From Pirellulaceae bacterium (GTDB lineage: Bacteria; Planctomycetota; Planctomycetia; Pirellulales; Pirellulaceae): 64,000 nucleotides of DNA. The notes under the pieces are model-generated. The model was not told the origin of the DNA. It worked only from the letters and a program-made list of their open reading frames with translations, and did no database searches. The stretch covers positions 1-64,000 of the forward strand of contig JAHDXO010000061.1 of NCBI GenBank assembly GCA_023382975.1, read 5' to 3'. Position 1 is the first letter of the stretch; every line of letters starts with the position of its first letter. This document shows, piece after piece, positions 1 to 9,060 of the stretch. The translations under genes and the position numbers were made by a program.

Positions 1-2
1 CG

Positions 3-3000
3 CCGCCGGTCGGCGACCCGGTCAGCGACAGCGACCCCAGCCACTACTTCGGCTTGGCTCTCGCGAGTCTAGGAAACTTCGTGTGGCATGATCTGGACGC
101 GGACGGGATCCAGGATGGGGGCGAGCCGGGGGTGGCCGGCGTGACGGTGACCTTGATCGGCGGCGGCGCGGACGGAGTGATCGGCACGGGCGGGGACGAC
201 ACGAGCGTGACGACGACCACCGACGCCAACGGGTTGTACGGGTTCCAAAACTTGGTTCCTGGAGTCCAGTACCGAGTGTTGTTCAGCCTGCCGGTCGGCT
301 ACGCGAGCTTCACAGCTCCAGATGCGGGCGGTAACGACGCGGTGGACAGCGATGCCAACCCGCTGACGGGCGCATCGCCGATCGTGGTGCTGGCTTCGGG
401 CCAGTCCAACGCGACGATCGACGCGGGCCTGTTGCAAGCGGCCGCGATCGGGGACCGGGTGTGGCGGGATCTGGACGGGGACGGGATTCAGGACGTGGGC
501 GAACCGGGCTTGCCGGGTGTGACGGTGACCTTGACGGGGACCAACGCGTTGGGCAGCCCGGTGAATCGGACGACCACGACCGATGCCAACGGGAACTACC
601 TGTTCAACGGCTCGACGCTGTTGCCGGGCACGTACGTAGTGACGGTGACCAATCCGGGCGGGTACGCCTTCAGTCCGCAGGATCAGGGGGGAAACGACGC
701 CGTCGACAGCGACGTGAACCCGGCGACGGGCTCGACGGGTCCGGTCACGGTGGTATCGGGCCAGACGAACACCACGATCGACGCGGGCCTCTACCAACCG
801 GTCAGCCTGGGCGACCGCGTGTGGGTCGATCTGAATGGCAATGGGATTCAGAACGCGGGCGAGCCGGGGTTGAACGGCGTGGAAGTGCGTTTGCGGAACT
901 CGGGTGGGACGGTGATCGCCACCACGGTCACGGCCAACGACGGCGGCGGAAATCCCGGCTACTACCAGTTCAGCGGTCTGCAACCGGGAACGTATTCGGT
1001 GCAATTCGTGTTGTCGACCGGGTATGCGTTCTCGCCGCAGAACGCCGATGGGCAAGGGGTCAACGGCGCAGTCAATTCGGATGCCGACCCGGTCACGGGA
1101 ATCACACCGACAATAACCCTGGTCTCGGGGCAGAACAACACGAATCTGGACGCGGGTTTCGTGCCAGAAGACGACGTGACCATCGTGGGCAACGATCAGG
1201 ATGGGGTGTTCACGACGGTGGGCGAGTGGTACGAATTGGTTCCCTGCGTGGGGAATTTCAACAACGACGTCAGCTACGCTCCGGCGGGCAACGGCAGCAG
1301 CGTAGGAACGTGGCAGTTTAACGGCCTGGCGCCTGGTGTGTACCGCGTCTCGGTGACGTGGGAAACGCTGCTCGGGTCGCCGCGGGCGACCAACGCTCCG
1401 TTCACGGTGCGCGGAGCCAGCGGCGAGACGCCGGTGACGACGCGAATCAACCAGACTTTGCAGCCGGGTGATTATCCGGGAGCGGTCTACGATCAAGGGT
1501 TCTACTGGGCGGACATCGCCGGCTACTTCCGGTTGGACGGCTTCACGCTGTTCGTCGACGTGAGCAACAATGCGGACAATTACGTGGTGGCGGACGCGGT
1601 GCGGATCGAGCGAGTGACAGGCCCGGAGATTGCGGTCAGCAATGGCGGCATCGAAGTGGCGGACAACACCGGTTCCATCGATTTCGGCGCGACCCAGCTT
1701 GGTTCGCCGATCACCAAGACGCTCACCATCCAGAACGTCGGCGGAGCGGACTTGGTACTGACCGGTCCGATCACTGTGCCGACGGGTTTCACGGTGGTCA
1801 GTCCGTTCGGCAGTACGACTCTCAATCCGGGCCAATCGACGACGTTCCAGGTGCGGTACGACGCTCAGTCCCTGGGCTTGGTCAGCGGCATGTTGTCCTT
1901 CGGGACCAATGACAGCGACGAAAACCCGTTCAACTTCACCATCACCGCGGAAGCGGGCGGCACGATCGTCGACGATGGCGGCCCGGGCTTTGCCACCTCG
2001 GGCGCATGGACCACATTCTCCACCGGCGGTTACGGCGGAGACCTGCGTTACGCGTCGAGTGGCTCGGGCGGCAGCGCTGCGACCTGGACGATCGGCGGCT
2101 TGACGCCTGGGCAGACCTATCAGATAGGCGCCACGTGGATGGCCAACTCCAATCGCGCGACCAATGCGGCATTTCAAGTCTACAACGGCGCGGTCAGTCC
2201 AAGCAACTTGGTGGCCACGACAGCGGTGAACCAGCAGTTGACGCCGAATGATTTCACCAGCGTCGGAGTGGGATGGGAGCAGTTGGCCGTTGTTACGGCC
2301 AGCGGCACGTCGATCACCGTCCGGTTGGACAACAACGCCAACGGGTTCGTGATCGCCGACGCCGTGCAGGCTCGACCGATCGATGCGCCTCAAGCGGTCG
2401 TGAGCAGCGACGGCAATCCGATCACACACAATACGGGCTTGATCGGTTTCGGCGTCACGGCGATCGGGACCGACATCGTCAAGACGATCACCGTGCAGAA
2501 CCAGGGCACACAGCCGCTGACGCTGGGCACGGTTTCCGTGAACTCGGCCGCTTTCGCCGTGACTCAATTCAGTCAGACGACGCTCAGTCCAGGACAAGGG
2601 ACCTCGTTCAACGTGACGATGTCAGCGAACGTCGAAGGAACGTTGACCGGGACCGTAACGTTCAACTCGAACGATCCGGACGAAAATCCGTTCGTCTTCC
2701 ATCTGCAGGGCGAGGTCACGGGATCCTCCTCAGGATCGTTGTGGATCATCGACAACGGCGACGCGGGCTACTGGACCAGTTGCTGCTGGACGAACTACAC
2801 CGGGATCGGCTTCGGCGGCGACTTGCAGTACGCGGCCTCGGGCAACGGGAGCATCGTCGCCGATTGGACCTTCACGGGGCTGACGCCGGGACAGGCGTAC
2901 GAGCTGGCGACCACGTGGACCACCCACACCAACCGGGCCACCAACGCGCCGTACAGCTTGTACAACGGAGCGGCATCGGTCGGCAATCTGGTGAGTTCGA

Positions 3001-5093
3001 CGACGGTCAACCAGCAGGTGGCCCCGAACGATTTCACGGACAGCGGCGCCGCGTGGGAGCGGATCGGGGTGATCACACCGACGGGCAGCACGGTGACGGT
3101 GCGGCTGAGCAATCTGGCCAACGGCTACGTGGTGGCGGACGCGGTGCGAATCCAGCCGACGACGGCAGTGGCGGCACCGGAGATCACGGTGTCGGTGGAC
3201 AGCAGCAATCTGCCTGACGGCAGCGGTTCGGTGACGTTCGGCAGCACGACGACGGGTACGCCGGTCGTGAAGACGTTCACGGTGCAGAACACGGGCACGG
3301 CGAACTTGATTTTGGGCGCGATCACGATGCCGGCGGGCTTCACGGCCTCGGCCTTCGGCACGACGTCGGTGGCGGCCGGCGGTTCGACGACGTTCACCGT
3401 GACGATGACCGCGGGCACGGCCGGCAGCTACAGCGGCACGGTGTCGTTCGTGACGAACGATGCCGACGAGAACCCGTTCGACTTCGCGGTCAGCGGAACG
3501 GTCAATGCGCCGGCGGCGCCGGAGATCGCGGTGTCGGTGGACAGCAGCAATCTGCCTGACGGCAGCGGTTCGGTGGCGTTCGGGACGACGACGGCCGGAA
3601 CGCCGGTGACGAAGACGTTTACCGTGCAGAATGTCGGCACAGCCGATTTGACGCTGGGCGCGATCAGCGTTCCGTCCGGTTTCACGTACACGACCTTCGG
3701 CACCACACCGGTGGTGCCCGGCGGTTCGACGACGTTCACCGTCACGATGACGGCGGGCGCGGCCGGCAGCTACAGCGGCACGGTGTCGTTCGTCAACAAC
3801 GACGCGGACGAGAATCCGTTCAACTTCACGGTCAGCGGGACGGTGACCGCGCCGGTCAGCGTGGTGCTGATCATGGACGACGGCGATCCGGGCTACAGTC
3901 GCACCGGTGCCTGGACCTACTATACCAGTCTCGGGTACAACGCTGACTTGGACTATACGGCCCGCGGCAACGGCTCGCGCGTGGCCACGTGGTCGTTCAC
4001 CGGCTTGGACAACGGCGACTACCTGGTGTCCACGACTTGGGCGCCGCACCGCAACCGGGCCACCAACGCGCCGTACCGGATCTACAACGGGGCGGCCGTC
4101 AGCGGCAATCTGCTGAGCACGGTGTTGGTCAACCAGGAAGCAACGCCGAGCAGCTTCACGGACTCGGGCGCCGCCTGGGGCAATCTGGGCATCTTCACGA
4201 TCAACGGCAACACGCTGACGATCACGCTGGGCAACGACGCCAACGAGTATGTGGTGGCCGACGCGGTGCGCATCGAGCGGGTGTCGCCGCTGCGGGCGGC
4301 GGGCGGTCTATCGTCGTCGGTCGAAACCTCCGGTCTGACGCAGCAGCAGGCCGACTGGGCGCTGGCGGCCGCGGCGGCGGTGTGGACCAGCACTGGGATC
4401 GCTCCGTCCGCCTCGCAGACGCTGCGGTCGATGCCGGTGCAGGTGCTGGATCTGCCGGGCGACATGCTGGGCGGCGCCACGTCGGTGGGCGTCTTCCTGG
4501 ATGCGAACGCGGCGGGCTACGGCTGGAGCGTGGACCTGTCCGCCTTGGGCGCGACGTCGGTCGCGGTCAGCGATCCGCGTTCGGGCGCGTTCGGGTTGGG
4601 CGGCATGGATCTGCTAACGGTGATCACGCACGAACTGGGGCACGTCCTGGGTCTGGACGACCTGTACGGCGCCGAATACGCCGACGATCTGATGTCGGCG
4701 ACGCTGCCGCCGGGCGTGCGGCGACTGCCGCTGGGGACGGGGTTGCCGCTGTTGCCCGGCTGGTCGGCCAGCGCGTCGCAGCGAGTTGCTTCCACGGATC
4801 TGCTGCTGGGCGGGTTGGATCCGCTGGCCGGGTTCGGCTGGACGTCGGGACTCACGTCGGGTGAGGCTGCCGATCCGGTTGGCAAGGCGCAGCCGAAGAG
4901 CGATCTGGACGTGGCCATGGCCTTGCCGGTGTCGCTGGACGATTACCGACTGCCGCCGGACTCCAAGTCGCGGGCGGCGTTGGTGGAAAGCGACGATCTG
5001 GACGATCTGCTGGATCTGCTGACCGACCGCGCGGCTCAGCGCGAGCCCGGCAGCGCCGCCCACGACGAGATCTTTGCCGACTGGGACCGGTAG
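3..5093 (+). CDS. Giant modular surface/secreted protein with C-terminal zinc-protease motif (5' end outside window)
   Basis: The frame is open from the first bases of the window, so the true start lies upstream; 1696 residues are visible. Domains in order: three SdrD/Cna-B-like repeats (about nt 63-430, 450-800, 810-1170; each begins like LGxxVWxDLDxDGIQ), then golvesin-like beta domains (about nt 1175-1617, 1960-2380, 2740-3155, 3860-4285) alternating with HYDIN/choice-of-anchor-D-like Ig modules (about 1620-1960, 2385-2720, 3177-3510, 3519-3855). Near the C-terminus is HELGHVLGLDD (nt 4628 onward), the HExxHxxGxxD zinc motif of matrixin/serralysin-type metallopeptidases, followed by DDLMSATLP as a possible Met-turn. 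Only a short region surrounds the motif, so protease activity is uncertain. An acidic, Leu/Asp-rich tail ends the protein. Adhesion or envelope display is inferred from the repeat types. Confidence 0.85.
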   Translation, partial: PPVGDPVSDSDPSHYFGLALASLGNFVWHDLDADGIQDGGEPGVAGVTVTLIGGGADGVIGTGGDDTSVTTTTDANGLYGFQNLVPGVQYRVLFSLPVGYASFTAPDAGGNDAVDSDANPLTGASPIVVLASGQSNATIDAGLLQAAAIGDRVWRDLDGDGIQDVGEPGLPGVTVTLTGTNALGSPVNRTTTTDANGNYLFNGSTLLPGTYVVTVTNPGGYAFSPQDQGGNDAVDSDVNPATGSTGPVTVVSGQTNTTIDAGLYQPVSLGDRVWVDLNGNGIQNAGEPGLNGVEVRLRNSGGTVIATTVTANDGGGNPGYYQFSGLQPGTYSVQFVLSTGYAFSPQNADGQGVNGAVNSDADPVTGITPTITLVSGQNNTNLDAGFVPEDDVTIVGNDQDGVFTTVGEWYELVPCVGNFNNDVSYAPAGNGSSVGTWQFNGLAPGVYRVSVTWETLLGSPRATNAPFTVRGASGETPVTTRINQTLQPGDYPGAVYDQGFYWADIAGYFRLDGFTLFVDVSNNADNYVVADAVRIERVTGPEIAVSNGGIEVADNTGSIDFGATQLGSPITKTLTIQNVGGADLVLTGPITVPTGFTVVSPFGSTTLNPGQSTTFQVRYDAQSLGLVSGMLSFGTNDSDENPFNFTITAEAGGTIVDDGGPGFATSGAWTTFSTGGYGGDLRYASSGSGGSAATWTIGGLTPGQTYQIGATWMANSNRATNAAFQVYNGAVSPSNLVATTAVNQQLTPNDFTSVGVGWEQLAVVTASGTSITVRLDNNANGFVIADAVQARPIDAPQAVVSSDGNPITHNTGLIGFGVTAIGTDIVKTITVQNQGTQPLTLGTVSVNSAAFAVTQFSQTTLSPGQGTSFNVTMSANVEGTLTGTVTFNSNDPDENPFVFHLQGEVTGSSSGSLWIIDNGDAGYWTSCCWTNYTGIGFGGDLQYAASGNGSIVADWTFTGLTPGQAYELATTWTTHTNRATNAPYSLYNGAASVGNLVSSTTVNQQVAPNDFTDSGAAWERIGVITPTGSTVTVRLSNLANGYVVADAVRIQPTTAVAAPEITVSVDSSNLPDGSGSVTFGSTTTGTPVVKTFTVQNTGTANLILGAITMPAGFTASAFGTTSVAAGGSTTFTVTMTAGTAGSYSGTVSFVTNDADENPFDFAVSGTVNAPAAPEIAVSVDSSNLPDGSGSVAFGTTTAGTPVTKTFTVQNVGTADLTLGAISVPSGFTYTTFGTTPVVPGGSTTFTVTMTAGAAGSYSGTVSFVNNDADENPFNFTVSGTVTAPVSVVLIMDDGDPGYSRTGAWTYYTSLGYNADLDYTARGNGSRVATWSFTGLDNGDYLVSTTWAPHRNRATNAPYRIYNGAAVSGNLLSTVLVNQEATPSSFTDSGAAWGNLGIFTINGNTLTITLGNDANEYVVADAVRIERVSPLRAAGGLSSSVETSGLTQQQADWALAAAAAVWTSTGIAPSASQTLRSMPVQVLDLPGDMLGGATSVGVFLDANAAGYGWSVDLSALGATSVAVSDPRSGAFGLGGMDLLTVITHELGHVLGLDDLYGAEYADDLMSATLPPGVRRLPLGTGLPLLPGWSASASQRVASTDLLLGGLDPLAGFGWTSGLTSGEAADPVGKAQPKSDLDVAMALPVSLDDYRLPPDSKSRAALVESDDLDDLLDLLTDRAAQREPGSAAHDEIFADWDR

Positions 5094-5170
5094 GATAAGG
5101 CAACACGCAGGAATCTGGAAACCAACTCGCTGTGGCCGGTCTCCGACCGAGCCACTCGACTAACCGCAGG

Positions 5171-5222
5171 TCTCCAAGATCGCGGGAGACCTTCGGTCGC
5201 TGGTTTCGGCGATCTTCGGAGA
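5171..5222. repeat. Imperfect inverted repeat downstream of the giant gene
   Basis: The sequence at 5171-5183 pairs with 5209-5222, with one bulge, about 80 bases after the stop codon of the giant gene. There is no T-run, so it could be a weak transcription end signal or a chance palindrome. The rest of the 264-base gap before the next start shows nothing recognisable. Confidence 0.35.
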
Positions 5223-5357
5223 TCCGCGCCGAGCGCGCGTCATCGACGCGACCCGCACCGAGTTCGCATTTCCGGGGATTTCTTTCCACAATGTCGATTT
5301 GTGACGTTTAATTGACCAAGGGATGCTCTCGTTTCGCCTCGTTGGTCAAGCCGAAAA

Positions 5358-6509
5358 ATGCGCAAAACCGTCCCAATCGTTCCGCTGGTCAACCGCTGCC
5401 TGCGATGGATGGGACGCCATGCGCGAATCGTAAAGCATCGCGTCCGGATCTTGATGCGCTGCGTGCGCCGCCGCGGTCGGTTTTGCGCCGCCGAGCGAGC
5501 AGTGGAACGTGAACATCGCCGGCTCTGGTCGCAGCTCTTTTGGCCCGTCGATGTCTCGTGGCTGCGGTTGTACAGCACCGTATCGTCGTGCCAGGACGCT
5601 CGCTACGTTCCCGAGGATATTTACTACGCCATCGTGGAACGTCGATTGAACGATGCGAATTACGCCGATTACGCCGGCGACAAGAATTACTACGAGAGGT
5701 TCTTGGACCCTGCCCTGTTTCCTCGTGTACTGCTCAGAAAGATGTCGGGCGTCTTCCTGGACGGCGATTACGGCTACTTGTCCTGGACCGCGGCGCAGAC
5801 GCATTTCGACGCCCTGCGCGAACCGGTGATCGTCAAGCCGGCGACTGGTTCCTTCGGCGGTCGGGATGTGCTGCTGCTGGCGTTCGAGCCAGGCGGGGCT
5901 AAGCCGGAGCCGGCGGAACGTCTTGATCTGGCCGAGATCGATCGGCGGTATCGCGACAACTACATCATTCAGCAGGCGATCCGCCAGCACGCGGTGCTCG
6001 CCGCGTTTCATCCGGCGTCGGTCAACACGCTGCGTCTATGTACGTACCGTTCGGTGCGCGACGACCGGGTTCACGTCCTGCGGTGCGTTCTGCGAACGGG
6101 ACGCGGCGGGCGGGTGGTCGACAATCAGGCGGCCGGTGGCCTATCGTGTCTGGTCGATTTGAACACGGGCGAATTGAATGCCTACGCGGTGAACAAAGAG
6201 GCCGAGAAGTTCGCCGCACACCCAGACACGGGCGTCCTGTTCGCGGGGACCATCGTGCCGGAGATCGAGACGGCGGTCCGCTGCGTGCGCGACATCGCCG
6301 GCCAGATCGTCTCCCAACGATTGTTGAGTTTCGACGTCGCGGTTACCGCCGAGGGCCAGATCAAGCTGATCGAGATCAACACGCTGGGCATGGAACTGAA
6401 TTTTCTGCAATACGCCGGCGGTCCGCTGCTGGGCGAATTCACTGCCGAAGTGATCGAATATTGCCGCGCCCATCCCGACCGCGACAATCTGCGCTTGCTG
6501 AGGCTGTAG
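5358..6509 (+). CDS. ATP-grasp enzyme of the sugar-transfer-associated type (ATPgrasp_ST)
   Basis: 383 residues with an arginine-rich N-terminus. The ATP-grasp pattern is visible: nucleotide-binding lysine in VIVKPATGSFGGRDVL (K about residue 160), then IIQQAIRQHAVLAAFHPASV, then the metal-binding end SFDVAVTAEGQIKLIEINTLG (Glu/Asn ligands). PASVNTLRLCTYR and the KLIEIN stretch are typical of the ATPgrasp_ST family, which usually sits near exopolysaccharide or sugar-transfer genes and is thought to form an amide or ester on a sugar or lipid carrier. The substrate cannot be read from the sequence. The gene ends 23 bases before the convergent M20 gene, with a short palindrome in between. The ATG at 5358 was taken as start; no strong ribosome site is seen. 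Confidence 0.8.
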   Translation: MRKTVPIVPLVNRCLRWMGRHARIVKHRVRILMRCVRRRGRFCAAERAVEREHRRLWSQLFWPVDVSWLRLYSTVSSCQDARYVPEDIYYAIVERRLNDANYADYAGDKNYYERFLDPALFPRVLLRKMSGVFLDGDYGYLSWTAAQTHFDALREPVIVKPATGSFGGRDVLLLAFEPGGAKPEPAERLDLAEIDRRYRDNYIIQQAIRQHAVLAAFHPASVNTLRLCTYRSVRDDRVHVLRCVLRTGRGGRVVDNQAAGGLSCLVDLNTGELNAYAVNKEAEKFAAHPDTGVLFAGTIVPEIETAVRCVRDIAGQIVSQRLLSFDVAVTAEGQIKLIEINTLGMELNFLQYAGGPLLGEFTAEVIEYCRAHPDRDNLRLLRL

Positions 6510-6515
6510 AGCAGA

Positions 6516-6532
6516 ACAGGCTGGCAGCCTGT
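6516..6532. repeat. Palindromic repeat, family 1 (ACAGGCTGGCAGCCTGT)
   Basis: A 17-base palindrome with one central unpaired base. It fills the gap between two convergent genes and touches the stop codon of the M20 gene. The same core recurs at seven other sites in the window, and here it may also serve as a bidirectional transcription end. Confidence 0.7.
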
Positions 6533-7666
6533 CTACAGTGGCGACAGGCAGCGGGCTTCCAGGTACCGTTCGGCGATGCGGTAGAAGGTGACCATCGACG
6601 CGATATCGATCCATTCGTTTTCGCTGTGCAAGTTGCCGACTTCGGGGCGGGTGATCAACACCGGGATCCCGTGGCGGCAGATGAAGCGGGCGTCGCTGCC
6701 GCCCGACTCGCGGGTCTGCCGCACCGACTGGCCCGTTGCAGCCTGGACCAGATCCAACCAGAGCGGGTCCGGCGCCAGGTGCGTGGGATCGTCGCCGACC
6801 AGCACCAGTGTTTCGACGGTCTCGCCCAGACTGGCCCGCACCTCGTCCATCATCGAGGCGGTCTTGTAGGGCGGCGGAAACCGGATGTCGAGCAGGGCTT
6901 CGGCCCGTTCGGGCACTCGGTTGACGGTGCTGTTGTCGGTTCGCAACACGGTCAGCGCGACGGTCGGATACCAATGGTCGTCGTCACCGGTCCGGAACGC
7001 GGCGAATCGGTCGCGCAACCGTCGTACGGCATCGGTAATCGCGTCCAATGGGTTGACGGCCAGCCACGGCCGAGCCGCGTGGCCGGCGCGGCCTCGGGCC
7101 GTCAGCCGCACGTGCAAGACGCCTTTCTCCTCGACCGTCACCCGGTCCGGGGCGCCGCCGTCGGGAAGGAACGCCTGGCGGCAGCGCAGACCGGCTTCGC
7201 CGAACAAGTAGCCGGTTCCGTGCAAGCCCCCGATCTCTTCGTCCGAGGTGACCGCCAACCCCAGCGGAGTTCCGGGATGCCGGGCATGCAGCGCACGGAA
7301 CAGTTCGAGCAGAATCGCCAACTGGCCCTTCATATCGCCGCAGCCGGGACCGTGGATTCTTCCATCCTCGATCCGCGACCGGTAGCTTGCTCCATCGGGC
7401 AATCCGATGACGTCCAGATGCGCGGCCAACAGCACCTCGGGCACTTCGCAACCCTTCGGCAGAGCAACCAAGCTCGGATAACCACCGTGCCGGTAGTCGC
7501 GGATTTCCAGCCCGTCGATCACGTCGATGTGATTGCGAACCAGTTGGTAGCAGCGTTCGCGCTCGTCCGGCCGCGAGACCGTGCTGGGGATGATCACCAG
7601 ATCGCGGGTCAATTCGACCAGCCGGTCGCGGAGCGAGTTGTCGTCCAATCGGTCAGTCGCGGTCAT
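6533..7666 (-). CDS. M20-family metallopeptidase / amidohydrolase
   Basis: 377 residues from the ATG at 7666. M20 zinc-site signatures: LLAAHLDVIGLPDG (first His/Asp pair), IHGPGCGDMKGQLA (bridging Asp), AVTSDEEIGGLHGTGY (catalytic Glu and ligand), and a C-terminal HSENEWIDI histidine. The lid-domain pattern GRAGHAARPWLAVNPLDAI is also present. The family (ArgE, DapE, CPG2 and relatives) cleaves N-acyl or peptide bonds of small molecules in the cytoplasm. The start overlaps the stop of the upstream ligase gene by 14 bases, so the two are probably translated together. A longer reading frame upstream lies inside the ligase gene and was not used. The specific substrate is unknown. Confidence 0.85.
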   Translation of the reverse strand: MTATDRLDDNSLRDRLVELTRDLVIIPSTVSRPDERERCYQLVRNHIDVIDGLEIRDYRHGGYPSLVALPKGCEVPEVLLAAHLDVIGLPDGASYRSRIEDGRIHGPGCGDMKGQLAILLELFRALHARHPGTPLGLAVTSDEEIGGLHGTGYLFGEAGLRCRQAFLPDGGAPDRVTVEEKGVLHVRLTARGRAGHAARPWLAVNPLDAITDAVRRLRDRFAAFRTGDDDHWYPTVALTVLRTDNSTVNRVPERAEALLDIRFPPPYKTASMMDEVRASLGETVETLVLVGDDPTHLAPDPLWLDLVQAATGQSVRQTRESGGSDARFICRHGIPVLITRPEVGNLHSENEWIDIASMVTFYRIAERYLEARCLSPL

Positions 7667-9005
7667 AGTTCCATTGTACCGGCAGAATGTTCGCCGATTG
7701 CATGAGGTCTTCGAAGCACTCGTTCTCCTCGGCTCCCAGGCAGAGGAATTGGCCTTTCCGGATCTGGCCGGACGGATCGGCGTTGAAATTGATCGGCAGA
7801 ACCCCCCGGGAATCCCCGGCGGAGAACAGGTGCCCGGCCCGCCGCAGGACGTCGAGCAGGTCACCGCTGGCGATCGGCGGATGGAAACTAAGGTTGCGCA
7901 TCAGCCAGACGCCTCCCGGACTCAGCCGGCGGGCCAACACCGAGGGATACGTCGCGCCGGTCACGCGGGCATTCACTTCGCACAAGCGGACTTCGAGACG
8001 ATCACCGCGCTGGACGATCAGGAAATCGGCGCTGGCCGTTCCGCGGTAGCCGTTTTCGTGCAGCCACCGTCCGACCGCTTCGGATTGTTCGCGCATCGGC
8101 CGCTCGATGTCCGGCATGGTCCGCCAGTAGGGAGGCGGGGCGATATTGCCTTGATGGACGCTCTCGGCGCTCAGGATCTGTTCGGTGACGTCGTACAGAT
8201 TCACCGTCGCTTCGTCCAGGAACAACTGCATGCTGGGCGAGCCGATGCGGCGCACTCCCGCCACCTGTTCGTCCAACCAGCCCTGCACCAGACTCGGTCC
8301 CTCGTAGAACAAATGCTCCGGCAGCGCCTCGACGGCCGGGTGCTCGGCATCGAGCATCACCATGCCGATGCCCGAGGCGCCGATCTGCGATTTGACGACG
8401 ATGCGTTGATAGCCCCTGGCCCGCAATCTTGCGGCGGCTTGCAGAACGTCGCGGGGCGAATCCGCCATCTCCGTATCGAACACGGGGAATCCAGCCTGCT
8501 CCAGAAAGCTGTGTACCAGCCCTTTGTTGTTTCCGCAGCGACTGCTTGCGGACGACACCAGCGTGCGCTTTCCCATCGCTTCGGCGACCGACGCCAGAAC
8601 CTCGTCAGTCACAAAGCCGTCGATCCACGGGGCCGGATGGTTGGCGATCCGCCGCCAGACGTCGTTCTCCGCGGCCAACGGGCGATCAGGCGGCCGACGG
8701 TATTGCTCGTGAGGCAGAATGACATATTCCGGGATGGTCAGCCCCAGTTCGGTCGCAAAGTACTCCAGCAGGATTCGATCCGGCTCGTGCTCCAGCACCA
8801 GCAGGTTGCCACCTTGACGGAACAGCAAATCGATCAGCGGGCACAAGCGGCCGCCGTAGGTCTCGATCTCGCCGACCTGAGCCGACAATTCACGAATCGC
8901 CGTCTCGTTCCCGAAAAACAGAGCCTGCAAATTGGCAAAGAAGATCGCTCTTCGGTCCCAAAACGACGGCAACCGGCCCGGTGCGTAGATGGTAGAGACG
9001 CCCAT
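7653..9005 (-). CDS. Pre-ATP-grasp / PGM1-type peptide ligase-like protein
   Basis: About 450 residues from the ATG at 9005 (MGVSTIYAPG); a TTG at 9035 is an alternative start. The N-terminal half has the pre-ATP-grasp pattern LLVLEHEPDRILLEYFATEL. The ATP-grasp half carries QRIVVKSQIGASGIGMVML (nucleotide-binding Lys), SADFLIVQRGDRLEVRLCEVN and NARVTGATYPSVLARRL (metal-binding Glu/Asn region). This layout matches the PGM1 group, named for the pheganomycin ligase, whose members join carboxylates to amino groups of peptides or amino acids using ATP. Gene order is transporter (55 bases upstream), this ligase, then an M20 hydrolase overlapping by 14 bases. No precursor-peptide gene is visible nearby, so a free metabolite substrate is as likely as a ribosomal peptide. 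Confidence 0.72.
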   Translation of the reverse strand: MGVSTIYAPGRLPSFWDRRAIFFANLQALFFGNETAIRELSAQVGEIETYGGRLCPLIDLLFRQGGNLLVLEHEPDRILLEYFATELGLTIPEYVILPHEQYRRPPDRPLAAENDVWRRIANHPAPWIDGFVTDEVLASVAEAMGKRTLVSSASSRCGNNKGLVHSFLEQAGFPVFDTEMADSPRDVLQAAARLRARGYQRIVVKSQIGASGIGMVMLDAEHPAVEALPEHLFYEGPSLVQGWLDEQVAGVRRIGSPSMQLFLDEATVNLYDVTEQILSAESVHQGNIAPPPYWRTMPDIERPMREQSEAVGRWLHENGYRGTASADFLIVQRGDRLEVRLCEVNARVTGATYPSVLARRLSPGGVWLMRNLSFHPPIASGDLLDVLRRAGHLFSAGDSRGVLPINFNADPSGQIRKGQFLCLGAEENECFEDLMQSANILPVQWNYDRD

Positions 9006-9060
9006 GCTTCCGCTCGATTTCCAGATGCGAGGCAACTTGCCCCGGCAAGGTTCCGCGTCC

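Noticed and set aside
69..2597. Long open frame on the minus strand antisense to the giant surface protein
   Set aside because: High-GC antisense frame with Arg/His-rich, low-complexity translation and no family motif; the plus-strand frame has clear repeat domains.
3160..3860. Possible CRISPR-like direct repeat
   Set aside because: The 342-base period and coding frame show a duplicated protein module, not spacers and repeats.
2730..4049. Second long minus-strand open frame antisense to the giant gene
   Set aside because: Same reasoning: repetitive Arg/Val/His composition mirroring the duplicated modules, no homology.
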